From Rosellinia necatrix (Eukaryota > Ascomycota > Sordariomycetes > Xylariales > Xylariaceae): 64,000 nucleotides of DNA. Shown here piece after piece: positions 22,869 through 35,295 of this stretch; position 1 is the stretch's first letter, and the number at the start of each line of letters is the position of its first letter. Below the pieces are notes generated by a model, which ran no database searches, was not told the origin of the DNA, and worked only from the letters and a program-made list of their open reading frames with translations. The DNA is taken from the NCBI GenBank assembly GCA_021209875.1, contig JAGYVD010000005.1, forward strand, positions 124,001 to 188,000, given 5' to 3'. The position numbers were made by a program, and so were the translations under genes.

Positions 22869-24192
22869 TCATTCCACCACGACACGCACGGCCGGACCCG
22901 TCTCCATCGCCCCCGTCTTGAGATCCCACCCGGCACTCGCGACAGCCTTCCAGAAGTCTCCATCGACGACCGACCGTGGGCCATCGAGCGCAGTGATCCA
23001 AGCCTCAACAGCATCAACAGTTGTCGCGTGTTGTTTTAGGTATATCTTGCGACACTTTCTCCCGTCGACGATAATGTACTCTTCGTGTCGAAATGCCAAT
23101 AGATCCGCCGTGGTAATCTCGCCCGCCGACGGGTGTTTGCACGCGTATTCGATATTCGGCGCTTTCCAGTGTAATATGCACTCCTTGGCAGCGACTTGGT
23201 CGGGGCGTAGCACGCGGCCGGTACGCGAGAACTCGGTGTAGACCATGGTCGCGCGTTGCTTGTTCAGCGTGCGCATCTGCACGGAGCGGACGGCCTGGTA
23301 GTTGGTCCACAGATGGGCGCTAAGGAGCACCACGGTCCATAACCAGACGGCGAGCCGGCCCTCCACGAAACGCACGAACACGCTTCCGGCCAGCATCCCG
23401 AGTAGGCTGATAACGGTCTCCTGGCTGCCGTCTTTGGCGTTGAGTTCGGCAAGGTTGCCAGACCGCGCGAAGTGGGCGCTAAGACTCGCCTTAGCGGACG
23501 CGCCCGAGACGCCACATAGCGCGCTCAGCACGCCCGACATGCAGAGCGCGATCGTCTTGGCGGGGCCAGGAAGTGCAGGGGAGAGCACGCCGAGGACCAG
23601 GGCCGAGTCGTTGAAGATGTCAGCAAGGAAGCGGTAATACTTGCACTCGGGCTCGATGGCCCGGCCGAGCCGGTGCGCGAACAGGATCGTGGCCAGTCGG
23701 CCTGTCGACTCCTGGAGGACGGTCAGCAGCACGGCGCCCGTCGCCGAGGACGCAGCATCTCCCACACCGAAGCCCTGGAGTACTGCCCTTGATGACAGCA
23801 GCCCGGCTATTGTACTAGAAAAGGCCTGAAGCGAATCCTAGGTCACGGGTTCGTTTGTTAGCATTAGCTACAGTTGACGTAAAAGAATCAATCTAACATC
23901 ATCTCTCTCATGCAAGTGTACGCCTTGCAGCCACCCGCCACAAAACAGGGACAAAGAGGAAAGTGACCAGTATTGAACGCGCAGCCACTCTATATAGGCG
24001 CGAACTTACGTAGATTTGGTAAGCTGTGTAGTCGGATGTCACGGTATGGGGATAGCCGGCCGGCAGGAAGACATCGAGCACCTCGCGGGTGTAGCCGCGG
24101 TGTTTCACCCTGGGCTTGCCGTCGTCCTCGCCGTAGACGCAGAGCACGCCCGACTCGTCACAGGCGCTGACTAGCTTCGGTAGCATCGCCAT
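22869..24192 (-). CDS. RUS1/DUF647 family membrane protein
   Basis: Root-UVB-sensitive (DUF647) family protein, conserved from fungi to plants; the fungal role is unknown. Two exons (24192-24010 and 23837-22869) joined across a 172-nt intron (GTAAGT...CCTAG) give 383 aa. Exon 1 encodes FLPAGYPHTVTSDYTAYQIY. Exon 2 begins DSLQAFSSTIAGLLSSRAVLQGFGVGDA and continues with HRLGRAIEPECKYYRFLADIFND, the classical DUF647 blocks, then hydrophobic segments. The C-terminal quarter (HATTVDAVEAWITAL...) is the soluble tail seen in longer members. It converges with the heme lyase gene, with about 350 bp between stop codons. Confidence 0.88.
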
Positions 24193-25142
24193 CCCGATAA
24201 CCAGTATTCGTGAAATGTAGATGGGGGCATAAAGAAGAGTAAGTAAGGCAAGGAAGAAGGTTGCTTGTAAGTGGTGACGATGCTGGTAGATGACAAGTAC
24301 CTACCTAAGCAAGTACCTACTTACCTACCTGGTACTACCGTACAGGTAAGCTTGTCCAATGCGACCCACTTATTAACATGCTACGCAGTGTCTGAGAGGT
24401 ACGTCCCACGGTCACCCCCACTATCATGCATTGACATTTGGAGGGGTTCATTTTCTGTCTTGCCTACCTACCTACAAGCTCCTTCCTTCTCTTGTTTGCC
24501 AGCAGAATTTTGTATACAAACATTCATATGTACGACGTAGCTGCCGCAGGCAGGGAACCTTGGAAAGATACATCAAGTTCATACCCTGCCTGGTACCTAT
24601 AGGTAGGTAGGTAGCTAGGCGGGGTAGCTTTTCCAACTACCCAGCCAGGTACGGAGCTACGGCATATCACGCCCTTACAATGAATTTACAATGAATGGCA
24701 TTGACGCTTCCAGTACTGAAGCATCACGAGATGTAACTTTTAATACGGGGAGGCATCCAACGACGCCGAGCAGACAATAAACTGAAGACGATAATTTAGC
24801 TACCAGTTACACCAACCATTAATTCAATGCAGTTTTGATGCTTGTCGCAACTACCGCCGAAAGAGATCTGGAGTCCCACAGACACTGTGAATTTTATGTG
24901 TGTGAGAGACTGAGAGTCAGCTATGAAGCGAAGCTTATTTACGTCAAGTATCCTCCCACAATCGAAGATTGTGCCACCCGACAGATCAACAAGACAAAAA
25001 CCTGAGATCCACGCCATTCCAGCGATATCATCACTGATCAGCCTTTCTGGTTCCATCCCAACCCCCCCCTTCCCCTTACTATCCTACTACCGATGCCACC
25101 CTCCCTGTGTAGTAGGCAGCACTTATTCGCCACGTTTGGCAG
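24193..25142. other. intergenic with TAGGTA tracts
   Basis: Contains dense TACCTACC/TAGGTAGG tracts (24296-24335, 24464-24475 and 24598-24616). A minus-strand frame of 86 codons at 24796-25056 has one possible intron but no recognisable feature; I do not call it. Confidence 0.5.
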
Positions 25143-25824
25143 TCAGGGCGGCAGCACGGCGTATCCCACACAGGCCATGGCGAGCGAAAGGATGGATCCG
25201 GCGTACTGGGCGACGTATTGAACTCTCGCGACCTGGCACCGGAATTGAGCGAGACCTTCGGCAACAGAGTAAACTGAAGGGGGGCATTTATAGTCCACGC
25301 CACAGCCGGCAATCATCGGATCAGTTGCCGGGTTGGGCTTGGATGCCTCGACTATCGCATCGCAGCTCGGAGCATCTCTCATAGACATATGGAGAAACTG
25401 CGTAGAGACGCGTGTTAGCACACAACATTACCAGCGGGTGGTACTTGGTGTAGTATTTAGTACATGCAGAGGTAGGGAGGGATAAACGTACAATGGCGCC
25501 GGTGAGGTAGCTGAGTGACATAACCACGTCGATGAGCACCAAGACCGCCTTCTTGCCCTTGTCACCTCGCAGCAGCTTATTGCGATATGCGACGCTGGCA
25601 GCGATCGCCGAGGAAAAGGCAGATGCCCCGACGATAAGCGAAATGTCGACCTGGAAGCGGGTTGAACCTTTGATTGCGGCCAGGGGTATACAGTCGACAA
25701 GGACCAACGTGCCCACAAAGACCTGTCGCGGAATTAACAACTCCTCACACCGAAACCAACTATCGGGGATTACCACGGGACGCACCAAGAGGATCCGGAG
25801 GGTCAGAACAATGCCGATATGCAT
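25143..25824 (-). CDS. four-helix membrane protein, MARVEL-like
   Basis: Three exons (25824-25786, 25722-25492 and 25397-25143) give 174 aa. Introns are 25723-25785 (GTGCGT...CGACAG) and 25398-25491 (GTACGT...TACGCAG with a GCTAAC branch site). Hydrophobic segments are MHIGIVLTLRILLVFVGTLV, VDISLIVGASAFSSAIAA, AVLVLIDVVMSLSYLTGAI and YVAQYAGSILSLAMACVGY. The loop before the last helix holds several cysteines (SCDAIVEAS, MIAGCGVDYKC, FRCQ). The pattern of four helices with a cysteine-containing extracellular loop resembles fungal MARVEL-type proteins, but the assignment is by topology only. The start ATG is followed at once by the first helix, so no signal peptide is separate. Confidence 0.7.
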
Positions 25825-28800
25825 CTTGTCAGGTGGGGAAAGTTGCTTGCGCGGTTTGTTGTGATGAGAGTGCTGGTAAATTGAAGGCAATATGCTGTGT
25901 TGCATAAGAGGTGTTGAAAGGTTGAGGTTAGCTTGTGGGAATTTGTATCACTTGCCACTTGTATGAAGAAGTTCCTTTCGCAGTGCTGCTATTCCCTCCA
26001 AGTACCTAGGTATCTTAGACGTAACTTCCTGTGCAATATCGAGCGTAATACAAGGGTTGTTTGCGACCTTTGTACCTACGAAAAAAAAACCCTGGGGTCA
26101 AATCCGGCAGGTTGTAAGTGTTTGGGTAGGTGCACCGCAATAAAGCTGCCAGTCGCCCTGGCGTTCCGCTCGACTTGAACACGGCTTCTGATAGGCTGCG
26201 CAAGCTGGTGATTTGGGAAGGCCCAAAGAAGGAAGAGGTATGCCTGGTTTAAAAAAGCTAGGTAGGTACTATAAAAGTCTTACTTGGGCATTTGCCGGAG
26301 GAGAGTGGGGGACTGGTGACTGCTCGTGTGTCGTTGATGCCCTTTTGAAATCTTGACTAGTATTATGAAAGGAACGAGCCTTTGGTACCCTGTAATTAGT
26401 ACCTGTGCTTTCTTGGAGTGTCCAAGAATATAGGTAGGTACTTGAGTAAAACTGGAGCCCAGTTCTGTTTCTAAGCTACCTAAGGTAGTTGATAAGAGAT
26501 CCCTCAGTGAGTGTGTCTTTCAACTGCCTGCCAAAGGAGATACTAGTATCCAAAGTTATCCTCCAATACCATTCCGAACACGTATACAATATTGTACATT
26601 GTATAGAGGACATCAAAGCATAGCGGCTGTGGCACAGTTTGGATGTTGTTAATTATATAAAACCATATTAAAGGAGTTGAGATGATATCCTAGTAGACCT
26701 CAGACTCAAAGACTATCAACAAGATTATATGTGTCATCTTGATAATTAGAAATCTGGCTGGTTGTTATATTAATTCTAAAGCCCAGGAAATATCAGAGCT
26801 CAAGGTGACTCATTCTAACCCCACTGGCAAATTTTAATGGTTTGTGTTTTCTTTTAGCCGCTGCTGTTTGTCATAATTCATTCCCTATTTTCAATGCGAT
26901 ATAACCCTAAAGTGCTGTCTCGTGTCTATAATCGGGGATTATGTGTACAACCTCAGCCAAGGGCAAGCCTGTATTCTATGCACCGTTTATCCTGTCATAG
27001 AACAGAAATATACCGTTATATAATAACGCCACTATTGTTAGAGACAAAGGTAGTGAGTGATCTAGTCTAGAACACTTGCATACCATTTTTGTGCTGCCCA
27101 GCTGATAAGAATTGTGTGACAAGTAAAAGTTGCCCCAAGGTCTATATTTTATGGCTATTAAATAGTTGGTGAAATAGTTGCCTTTGAACTTTGTAGATAC
27201 GCCCTCTTCCTTTGTTTTTTTGTAACTAGTATCTGCTAGATCTTCATATGTGTGATGGCTGCAATAACGGCAGTTGGCGCGAAGCCCAACTATACCTATG
27301 TATTGGGAAGAAAAACTAAAGTTGAGAAAAGAAGAAAACTACATACAGGGCCGACGGCCAGAATTCCTACTTGTACATACTACTGGCCATTCACTACATG
27401 ACTGGCCTGCCGCATTCACCACCTCGTACTAACACCCACCTAGCCGGGGAGCCAATCAGGGGCCGCCAGGCCACCTATCCATTCAGCCAATCAGGGGCCA
27501 TCATGGCCGTGGGCCATGACAATATGTAGGTAAGATGTTGAAATATTCAACACTATTTTCTACGCAAACAAATACTCTAGCAGTAGTGTAGGGGATTTAG
27601 TCAGCTTTATTTATTTTTTATCCTTTTTATTTTATAAACAAGTTATTTTTTTTAATTTCTGCTATTTTATGTACATTGACTTGGTCTTTATGGTTCCTAG
27701 TTGGGTCATGTTTAGTTTGTTTCAGTTAATGACAGAATTACATGCCTTGGAGTTGAGATTTGTTGGTAGAATGACAGAGAGCGCTCCTGACAATTGATAT
27801 CAGCGAGCAGGTTGGCACCTGCCCAACATGAGAAATTGTGAAGTCTGCCTATCATTGGAACAGAAAAGTGGTATTTGGGGCCTGTACTACCACAACTATC
27901 CCGCCCCTGTGTTTTCATCAGTACATCGAGCCTGCCTGATCTTTGGGGTCCGTGCTACATCACCGAGCGCCACCGATGGTAGAGGTAAGAATATTGTGAC
28001 CATAAACCCTGGACCTAGCAGGCAGACTGTTTGAAGGATGCGAGTGGCCCATCAATGTGACCCTTATTCAAATCCTCCGCCGCCCGTCTCTTCTGATACG
28101 CTAGCGAAGAAAGCGAGTTGTAGCTGGGAGATGGGCAAGGCATATTCAAGTAGGACCCCAACTGACAGCCCTAAAATCCTAGTAGACCTGAGGCCAATCA
28201 TCTTCACGGGGTTGTTAATATCGTTGGGGTTAACTATAAACCATATAGCAGGCATTTCCATCCGGATGCAGAATGCTTATATCTTCCTCCGCATCTCCTC
28301 TCCAGCTTGCTTAAGTTAATTTAACGTTAGGTTAGGTTCTCAAACCAAGTTCCTAATATTACGACATAGGGTATCTCCTCCAAGTGACATGAACCCTCAA
28401 TTATTTGATTGTCCCTATATAACACACCAAAGGTTTTCCTAGTTGAGGGTTTAAAAATCGGTGTTAATTCTGTTCTCGCTGTAAAATCGCGTTATTACAC
28501 AAATCTCGTGGATTTAAAACGTAATGTTATTCCCATTCAACGCCGTAAACCGGTCATATGGGAGCCCCCTATTGCTCCCGGTCATACCATCATACCCTTG
28601 ATCTTGAAGCTGCCACCAATGTTATTAGAAGCGATCCTATTCCAATAAGGGATCCCCTAGGTTTGTAGTGCAACCCGGCTATTCAGAGGTTTTTTTTTAA
28701 TTTTTTTTTTTAGTAATAATAATAATAATAATAAGCATTACCATCCATTCCCAGCATCGAAAAGGGTGAATTGGAAGGAGATCTCTGGTCTGAAACGGTC

Positions 28801-29360
28801 TACGCTATGCCAATCAACTTAAAGCGCCAGAAGTAAGTAAGTGCCTTAGAAATGAAGTGGGACTGCCTGATTTGGCAACAATTCCATCGTCTCAGCCAAT
28901 AAGCGATGCCGAAGAGCAACGGTGCTCTTTCTAGCGTTTACTTCTTCGGCACCGACATCCATGTGTCTCTCATTCCACCACCGGCGTGCCATGAGCAGTC
29001 CCATCCCGCCTCGGATCCCGACTGCCGCAGCTTGCCTCCTATTACCGTGCTCGACTGTATTGTTATTTTTAACCACAGAGCGCGATGCAGCACGACGTAC
29101 TAAGATTTAGGGCCGACGCGGTGGAGAAGCGGTATGATCCTAGAATCCATTCACAATGCAACCCTCCATCTTGCTCCGCCGTCCGTTCCCGATATTTTCC
29201 GCGACGGGGGGTTCGTTCCCCTGAGTCATCTCCACCACCTTCCTTCCAACTTCGGTACTTCGTCCCCCCATATGGGAAGCGTAACTTTACACTACACAAA
29301 TAATAAATAAACCGGGCGCCGCAGTCCCTACCCGTCCCATCCACGTACGGCAAACAAAAT
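25825..29360. other. 3.5-kb AT-enriched gene-free island
   Basis: No gene supported. AT content rises clearly between about 26.5 and 28.7 kb. It holds TACCTAGGTA at 26003-26012, the direct repeat AGCCAATCAGGGGCC near 27428-27505, a T-rich tract followed by (AAT)n near 28690-28735, and a frame at 28409-28648 without recognisable similarity. It may be decayed repeat sequence, but no element boundaries are visible. Confidence 0.5.
28690..28735. repeat. poly-T and (AAT)n microsatellite
   Basis: Two T runs followed by about seven AAT units. Confidence 0.75.
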
Positions 29361-30140
29361 ATGACCGCAGCAATCAACACGACAGCCATGGCCGCTTCCC
29401 CAGATAGCCCCGACCCCGACTGGCGGCCCAAGGCGATCGTCTTCGACCTCCTCACGGCGCTCGTCGACTCCTGGAGCCTGTGGGACGCCTCGACGCCGTC
29501 GGGCACGGCGGCCGAGGGCAGGCGCTGGCGCGCCCGGTACCTCGAGGTCACGTTCGGCGCGGGCGCGTACGTCCCGTACGGGGACCTGGTGCGGCGGGCG
29601 GCGCGGGACGTCGGCCTGCCGCCGGAGGCGCCGGAGGCCCTGCTGCGCGGGTGGGGGCCTGCGCCCGTGGCCCGGGCCGGCGCCGTGCTGCGGTCGCTCA
29701 GGGCGCGGGGGTACGGGCTCGCCGTGGTGACGAACTGCTCGCGGCGGCTCGGGCACCTCGCCGCGCGCGGGGTCGAGAAGTCCGCCGGCGCCCGTGACGA
29801 CGACGACGACGATGACGGTGGCGACGACGACGACGACGACGGCAGCGGCGGAGGAGGAGGAGGAGGGGAGGGCTGCTTCGCCTTCGATGCCGTCGTCACG
29901 GCCGAGGAGAGCGGGTTCTACAAGCCCGTCGGGGCCGCGTACGAGGCCGTGTTGACGGCGATGGCGCTCAGGCCGGAGGACGTGTTATTCGTCGCCGGCA
30001 GCGCGGGAGATGTCCAGGGTGCGACCGATGCCGGCATGAGGGTTGTCTGGCATAATAAGGTCGGATTAGCGAAGAAAGGGGAGGCGGTGCCGCTCAGGGA
30101 AGGCGATTCGCTGGACGATGCTTTGAAGGCTTTTCTATGA
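29361..30140 (+). CDS. HAD-superfamily hydrolase, haloacid dehalogenase type II-like
   Basis: Intronless 259-aa haloacid-dehalogenase-fold hydrolase; the substrate is unknown. Motif I is VFDLLTALVDS (the nucleophilic Asp followed by LLTALVDS, as in fungal type II dehalogenase relatives). Motif II is VVTNCS, motif III the lysine in SGFYKPVGAAY, and motif IV FVAGSAGDVQGA. Between motifs II and III lies an acidic and glycine insertion (long Asp runs, then Gly), encoded by GAC and GGA repeats at about 29794-29875, which probably forms a disordered loop. Start is ATG 29361; ATG 29388 has a better Kozak context (GCCATGG) and would drop nine residues. Codon use is extremely GC-rich at third positions. 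Confidence 0.88.
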   Translation: MTAAINTTAMAASPDSPDPDWRPKAIVFDLLTALVDSWSLWDASTPSGTAAEGRRWRARYLEVTFGAGAYVPYGDLVRRAARDVGLPPEAPEALLRGWGPAPVARAGAVLRSLRARGYGLAVVTNCSRRLGHLAARGVEKSAGARDDDDDDDGGDDDDDDGSGGGGGGGEGCFAFDAVVTAEESGFYKPVGAAYEAVLTAMALRPEDVLFVAGSAGDVQGATDAGMRVVWHNKVGLAKKGEAVPLREGDSLDDALKAFL

Positions 30141-30714
30141 TTCTATTTTTTTACTATTCTGTGGCTGCAAAATAACTTTACTCGGGTATCCCATGGTCGT
30201 TCGCTTGGCGTTATAAGTCTAAGCATAAAGAAAATGCTCTGCAGTTGTGCTGTTTTTATGAACAAATCTTACATTTCACTAGCCCCGAGAGGCAAATCCA
30301 TTACGAGATACCATATATGCTCGTATATCAACACATCTACCGTGAAGTACCTACCTGTAGTGACATACCTAAGTAGGTATTGTTCCTTTCGCCTTTAAAT
30401 ATAATGTTGCTGCGCCTACCCTCTTTAGTTTTGATCGCCACCTCCTTACCTAATACCAGCCTACTTTGGCATCCACGTGTTAGACCAAGTGCTTGGGCGG
30501 GTAGAGGTAGCAACCCAAGCATAAGGCTTAGAGAACCTGCTTCCCGAGCTACGATTCAGATGAATTATTTTCTTCATCACAGGCATCAGCTTTACATTGA
30601 TTTTCGCAGAGATCCCTCCTGTTTCTTCATCCGTGTAGTGATATTTACTTGCCATTTTACTTTAACACCCGGTTTTATTCAAATTGCCACAGACCTTCTC
30701 GACATATCTCGAAA
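30141..30714. other. intergenic
   Basis: Nothing assigned except TACCTACC/AAGTAGGTA tracts around 30347-30380. Confidence 0.5.
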
Positions 30715-32782
30715 ATGTCCGGCTACCAAGAAAGCGGTTGGCCAGTCATGTCTGGGTTCAATCCGTCCAGCTTAAACATGACCCCGGTCGACCAAAACCC
30801 CGCCGGCGGAGAAGGGAGTGGTGTGCGGTGGGTCAGCCAGCAAGCTGTCGGCAAAAGGAAAGCTGTCTACAGAAGGAAAGCAGTTGACAAAAGGCAAGCA
30901 GTCGACAAAGGGAAAGCAGTCGACACAGGCGGCGTAATATGGGATGGTGTACAGCCATTCAACCGAAACGTCGCCAGCATGGGCGCAGGGCCAACCAATC
31001 AGCCAATCCCTGGCGTGGGATGGCGTGATGTACAACCAGTCAATCAAACGGCCATACCGGTTCACCAGACAACCACACCATTCAACCAGACAGCCATACC
31101 AGTTCACCAGACAGCCGTACCAGCTCACCAGACAGCCACCGGTATGGGATGGGGCGATGTACAACCAGTCAACCAACAAGCCGCCGGCACGGGATGGAGT
31201 AACGCATGGCCAACCAATCAGCCAATCCCTGGCGTGGGATGGCGTGATGTACAACCAGTCAGTCAAACGGCCATACCGGTTCACCGGACAGCCTTACCAG
31301 TTCGCCAAACAGCTACCGGCGCGGGATGGAGTCACGCATGGCCAATCGACCAGACAACCGCATGGAGTGGTCTACAACCAGTCAGCCAGACAGCCGCCGG
31401 TATAGGATGGGGTGATGTACAGCCGACCAGCTATAATTCTGACAGCCAACCCCCCCTTGTTGGTTTGGAGGCTGAGCTTCAGATGAAAATCCTTGGCTTC
31501 GCGTTGTATAACTCCTGTAGCGATTTCTTGGGGTTCATCCGTACATGCAAAACCATCTACGCGAACTTCAAGAACCACGCCCACCTTCTTCTTCCGGTAT
31601 TTATGGACCCATGGGAGATTGCTATAGCGAGGGCCGCATACCTCGCATGGACGAGGAGCGAAAAACTATCATTCATTCAGACTCTCTACTATACAGGCAC
31701 ACTTGCGGGATACGAACCATGTGGCAGCGACTTACCCAAGATAATCAACTTCTATGGTCAACACCTGTCCAAGGAGGCACGAAGCGCACCATTCGACAGC
31801 AGCCGTTATAACCTTCACATGATTATGAGCATCCGGCGCCTCCACATTGCCATTCAATATGTGGCTGCTGAGCTTGCGCCAGGGCTGACGATCGCTCTGG
31901 GGTATTGGCGCGTGCCTCTCACCGCTCACGAGATAGACAAGGTCGTAAGAACTTTATATATAATCGATATTATGACGGCACTCTTTCCCCTAGTTGCGAA
32001 ATCTGAGCTGAATGAATTCGGATTCGAGAATCGATTGATAGCCGACAGCTCGTTCTGCTGGTTGTGGACCCGCTTTGCACCCTAGGAAAACGATCGGGCC
32101 AAGCAATTATGGGAATGTATGGCAGAACGCACTTACAGTATGCATCCCATCCTCGCTCATCGCTGCTGGCATTGCCAGTGGACGAGACGTGAGATTGGCT
32201 AACCTTGTCACAGGCAAGTTTGAGGACCTCAGTCAACAGGGGCAAATACCAACAATAGCGTGGGGCTCCGCCGAGGAACGCGTCAAGTTGTGTGACAGAT
32301 TCATGGTGGCCGTGGGGCTGCTGGGGCTTGCTTGCCTGTATCGTGGCCGAGGCGCCACATGGCTGGTGAAGACGCTGGGGGAGGTCCAACGCGACAACCT
32401 CTGCATCAGGCACAGGATCTGGCTGGAGCCGGCCGCCTGGTACCACCGGAATCAACACATTTCGGACGCGGTAAATCGCGAGTTCTTAGGACAATACGAG
32501 CAAGATCCGGACACTGTTCGAGTATGGGTGTTCAGGATTCCTGTATACAATGAACCCCATCCCCTCCGGGACGATGACACGTATGAAACCGTCGATGCCA
32601 AGCCCGCTTTACAAAACATCAGTGACTGGGGCAACGTCCTATTATTTTGGGGTCGGAGAGGTTTGATGGCCTATACCGAAGGTATGCTACCGGAGTTGGG
32701 GGGCTTGTTAGACGAACTAGAAGCGAAGCAACGGTCCAATAAAGACGTTCTGCAACGTGCGATCGACCGTCATTGGAACTAG
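30715..32782 (+). CDS. repeat-rich F-box-like protein, internal stop
   Basis: Unrecognised accessory protein. From ATG 30715 the N-terminal third is low-complexity. It starts with KAVDKRQAVDKGKAVD (15-bp repeats, about 30850-30925) and continues with VQPVNQTAIPVHQT-type repeats rich in Gln, Thr, Pro and Trp. Two copies of a near-identical 76-bp block start at 30991 and 31210, a 219-bp (73-codon) period. It is followed by a segment resembling an F-box (LEAELQMKILGFALYNSC...FIRTCKTIY) and a helical domain. A TAG at 32083-32085 ends this frame. Coding sense resumes in the +1-shifted frame (LANLVTGKFEDLSQQGQI to the stop at 32782). A weak-donor intron reaching the acceptor at about 32181 could bridge both parts; otherwise the gene is truncated. 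Confidence 0.55.
30991..31285 (+). repeat. 219-bp period direct repeat inside a gene
   Basis: The block 30991-31066 recurs at 31210-31285 with only about one base difference, in the same frame. Shorter CAGACAGCC/ACCAGTTCACC units fill the space between. Confidence 0.8.
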
Positions 32783-33941
32783 ATACTCCGGCCTATCAAG
32801 GTTCTGCCGCCGCTGCCTTGAGATGGTTTTGGCGACGGGCTCCTCGGAAATGAAGTCGTTGGAAGACGGCGAGGCAGGAACACAGCGTTGCGGCGCCTGG
32901 TGATGTGGGCTGGAGCTTGTGCTGCCAGACCATATTAGCTGCCAGGGCCGTGAATGTGAATCCCCGTAGCATTCTTAGCATTCTTGTTAGCGATACAAAC
33001 AAGCTTGCTTCGTCATACGATAGTGTGGCCGCTGGACGGCTTAGCTGCGTCCGCCACGATGCCAGGACATATGTGAAGTGAAGTGAAGTGGAGTGGAGTG
33101 GAGTGGAGTGGAGTGTTAAGTTGTTTCGTGCTTCGAATAAATATGCTTTAAGGGGGCTTCCATATGCTTATAAGGCCAAATCCCACTATCGCATAAGCAC
33201 CTAGGTATCTAGTAGGTAGCGAAGCACTAAAGAAATGCACCATTTCGTTATCGTGATTACACTGACTTATCATCCGAATTAGGATAAACTACGGCGCACA
33301 GCACCGGCACCAAAAAAATCAACCTGGGCTAAATCCACGGTAGCTAAACCCTATCAGAATCGCTTCGCACTAGCCCCTGTAACGGTACAACTTATGCCCC
33401 TCTAGAAAAGTACCTACCCGCAAACATAACTTGATATTAGGTACCTACCTACCTACCTATCTGCTACCAACCTACTCTTCGATAGGTTGCGGCATTGTAT
33501 TAAAAATAGTGATTTGTATCTTCGTGCTCCTACAAGTAGCAAACCCAATTACAGCAAGCTCAGCTCTATACCATATTTATGTAACGGCAACGGCCATCGT
33601 AGCGTCGAGAACATCCTTTGACAGGTGTAGGCAGCTTGGTGGTAAAATCAGAAAGTACGGCACCTGCGGTAAATAGAAGTACCTGTAGGTAGGTGCTACC
33701 ATGATCCGACCAATATTGTCCTGCGCTATCCCATCTAGGTTAGCCTCTGCGGGGTTAAGTCGGGCCTACCGTGAATTTAACCCAAGTCGACCAGAAATCG
33801 AAATTCAATACTCGACTCTCTTTCCACACGCCAATTCCACCACCTCGAGAACGCAAACGCCAACACTCGGTCGCCAACCAACTTCCTGCAGACATCACCA
33901 CCTCGTACCACCACCCCAAGTTCGTCTCGCGAATCGCCAAC
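32783..33941. other. intergenic, upstream of RPS29
   Basis: No gene supported. It contains a (GTGAA/GTGGA) 5-bp tandem repeat at 33073-33115 and CCTACCTA/TAGGTA tracts near 33200-33215 and 33440-33460. Confidence 0.5.
33073..33115. repeat. GTGAA/GTGGA 5-bp tandem repeat
   Basis: About eight 5-bp units, first GTGAA then GTGGA. Confidence 0.85.
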
Positions 33942-34292
33942 ATGTCTCACGAATCCGTCTGGTACAGCCGCCCCCGTAACTACGGCAAGGGCTCCCGTCA
34001 GTGGTATGTAGGATGAGGATGATGATGATGACGATGATGATGTTGATGGTCCGCTCCGTCGAAACCGACCCCATCGCTAACCCGAGCAGCCGCGTGTGCA
34101 CCCACCAGGCCGGTCTCATCAGGAAGTACGGCTTAAATCTCTGCCGTCAATGCTTCCGCGAGAAGGCCGCCGACATCGGTTTCGTCAAGGTAAGAAGGGC
34201 ACACACAAGACAACAACAGTGCAATCCATCCGAGGTGGTCCAAATCACCTCACCACGCCACAGAATGCTGACGACCGAACCAGTACCGGTAA
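33942..34292 (+). CDS. RPS29: 40S ribosomal protein S29 (uS14)
   Basis: Zinc-binding protein of the small ribosomal subunit head. Three exons: 33942-34003, 34090-34189 and a 9-nt last exon 34284-34292 that encodes only Tyr-Arg-stop. They give exactly 56 aa, the usual eukaryotic length. The protein begins [18 protein letters not shown]; the zinc ligands are Cys21, Cys24 (CRVC), Cys39 and Cys42 (CRQC). Introns are 34004-34089 (GTATGT, filled with GATGAT repeats) and 34190-34283 (GTAAGA...ACCAG). Without the third exon the conserved terminal YR is lost, so this structure is well constrained. Confidence 0.95.
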
Positions 34293-35258
34293 ATCGTCAC
34301 ACCCCGCAACCCGGGCACGATTCCTCCTCAACACCACCGCCGTCGATATTACCATCGATACCTTGTTACCGAAGTCGCACTTGGAATGCAATGCGTTGCT
34401 CAATTCGCTGGGGGAGGGGGGAATGGGTCGGATAGCCTCGCCCAGGACGTTTGGCCATGAGAAAAAAGGGAAACGTGAGCACGAAAAACAAGTGGGAGGG
34501 TTAGGGTACAACAACACGAGAAATTTCAAGTTCTCAATATTTCAATGCTTTTCTTTCACTGTCCCCGCGCCCCGTGACATCTGTGCCCTAAAAACGTCGA
34601 AGCCAGAATGTCGGAGCCAGAATGTCGAAGCCAGAGTACTCGCAGCTAACCTACCTACTTTGGCGTGCTTTCTTATGTAAATTGAAAACTGTCGGTCCAT
34701 CGAGCATTGTAAATCGGCATAAAATCATCATTTAACAATGATTCCAAACATGCAAGCACGACCTCAAAACCCCCGCCATTCGCCCCTGCTGGCATAACTA
34801 ATTTAACTAACAGTAGAAGGATATTCGATCGGGGCGTACATACTTATTATTAGAATTAGCTCTGAGTAGGCTAGATACCTACCTAGTGACACTATTTAGA
34901 TAGGCGCTTAGTCGCACCTGAGGTTATTTCGCGAGCTCGACAAATTCCCCCCTTTCAAAGCGCATAGGCGCATGCCAACTATATCTGAGCGCCAAACCCA
35001 AGCTACGAAAACAACGAGATTTAAGTATTGTAGAGATGAATGAAGACGAAATGGACATCTCCCTAAGCAAAGTTTGAATCCGACTTGATCCAAATTGTGA
35101 CAGCTTAACATAAGAGAACTTCCATCACCCAAAGTATTCCCAACAGCGCCAGGCAGAGACGAATGACAGCATGGTAATCGTGCGTATATAGAGTCGGTAT
35201 AAAACCAAGGGCGTTATGTGGCAGTGCCATGTCCATTATACAAGTAATATACATACAT

Positions 35259-35295
<37 letters not shown>

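Noticed and set aside
24796..25056. 86-codon minus-strand ORF with a possible internal intron
   Set aside because: No recognisable motif, signal or neighbour logic; it may be chance.
28038..28648. Two plus-strand ORFs in the AT-rich island as a gene relic
   Set aside because: The 28409-28648 peptide looks mildly protein-like, but I cannot match it to any family or to transposon proteins.
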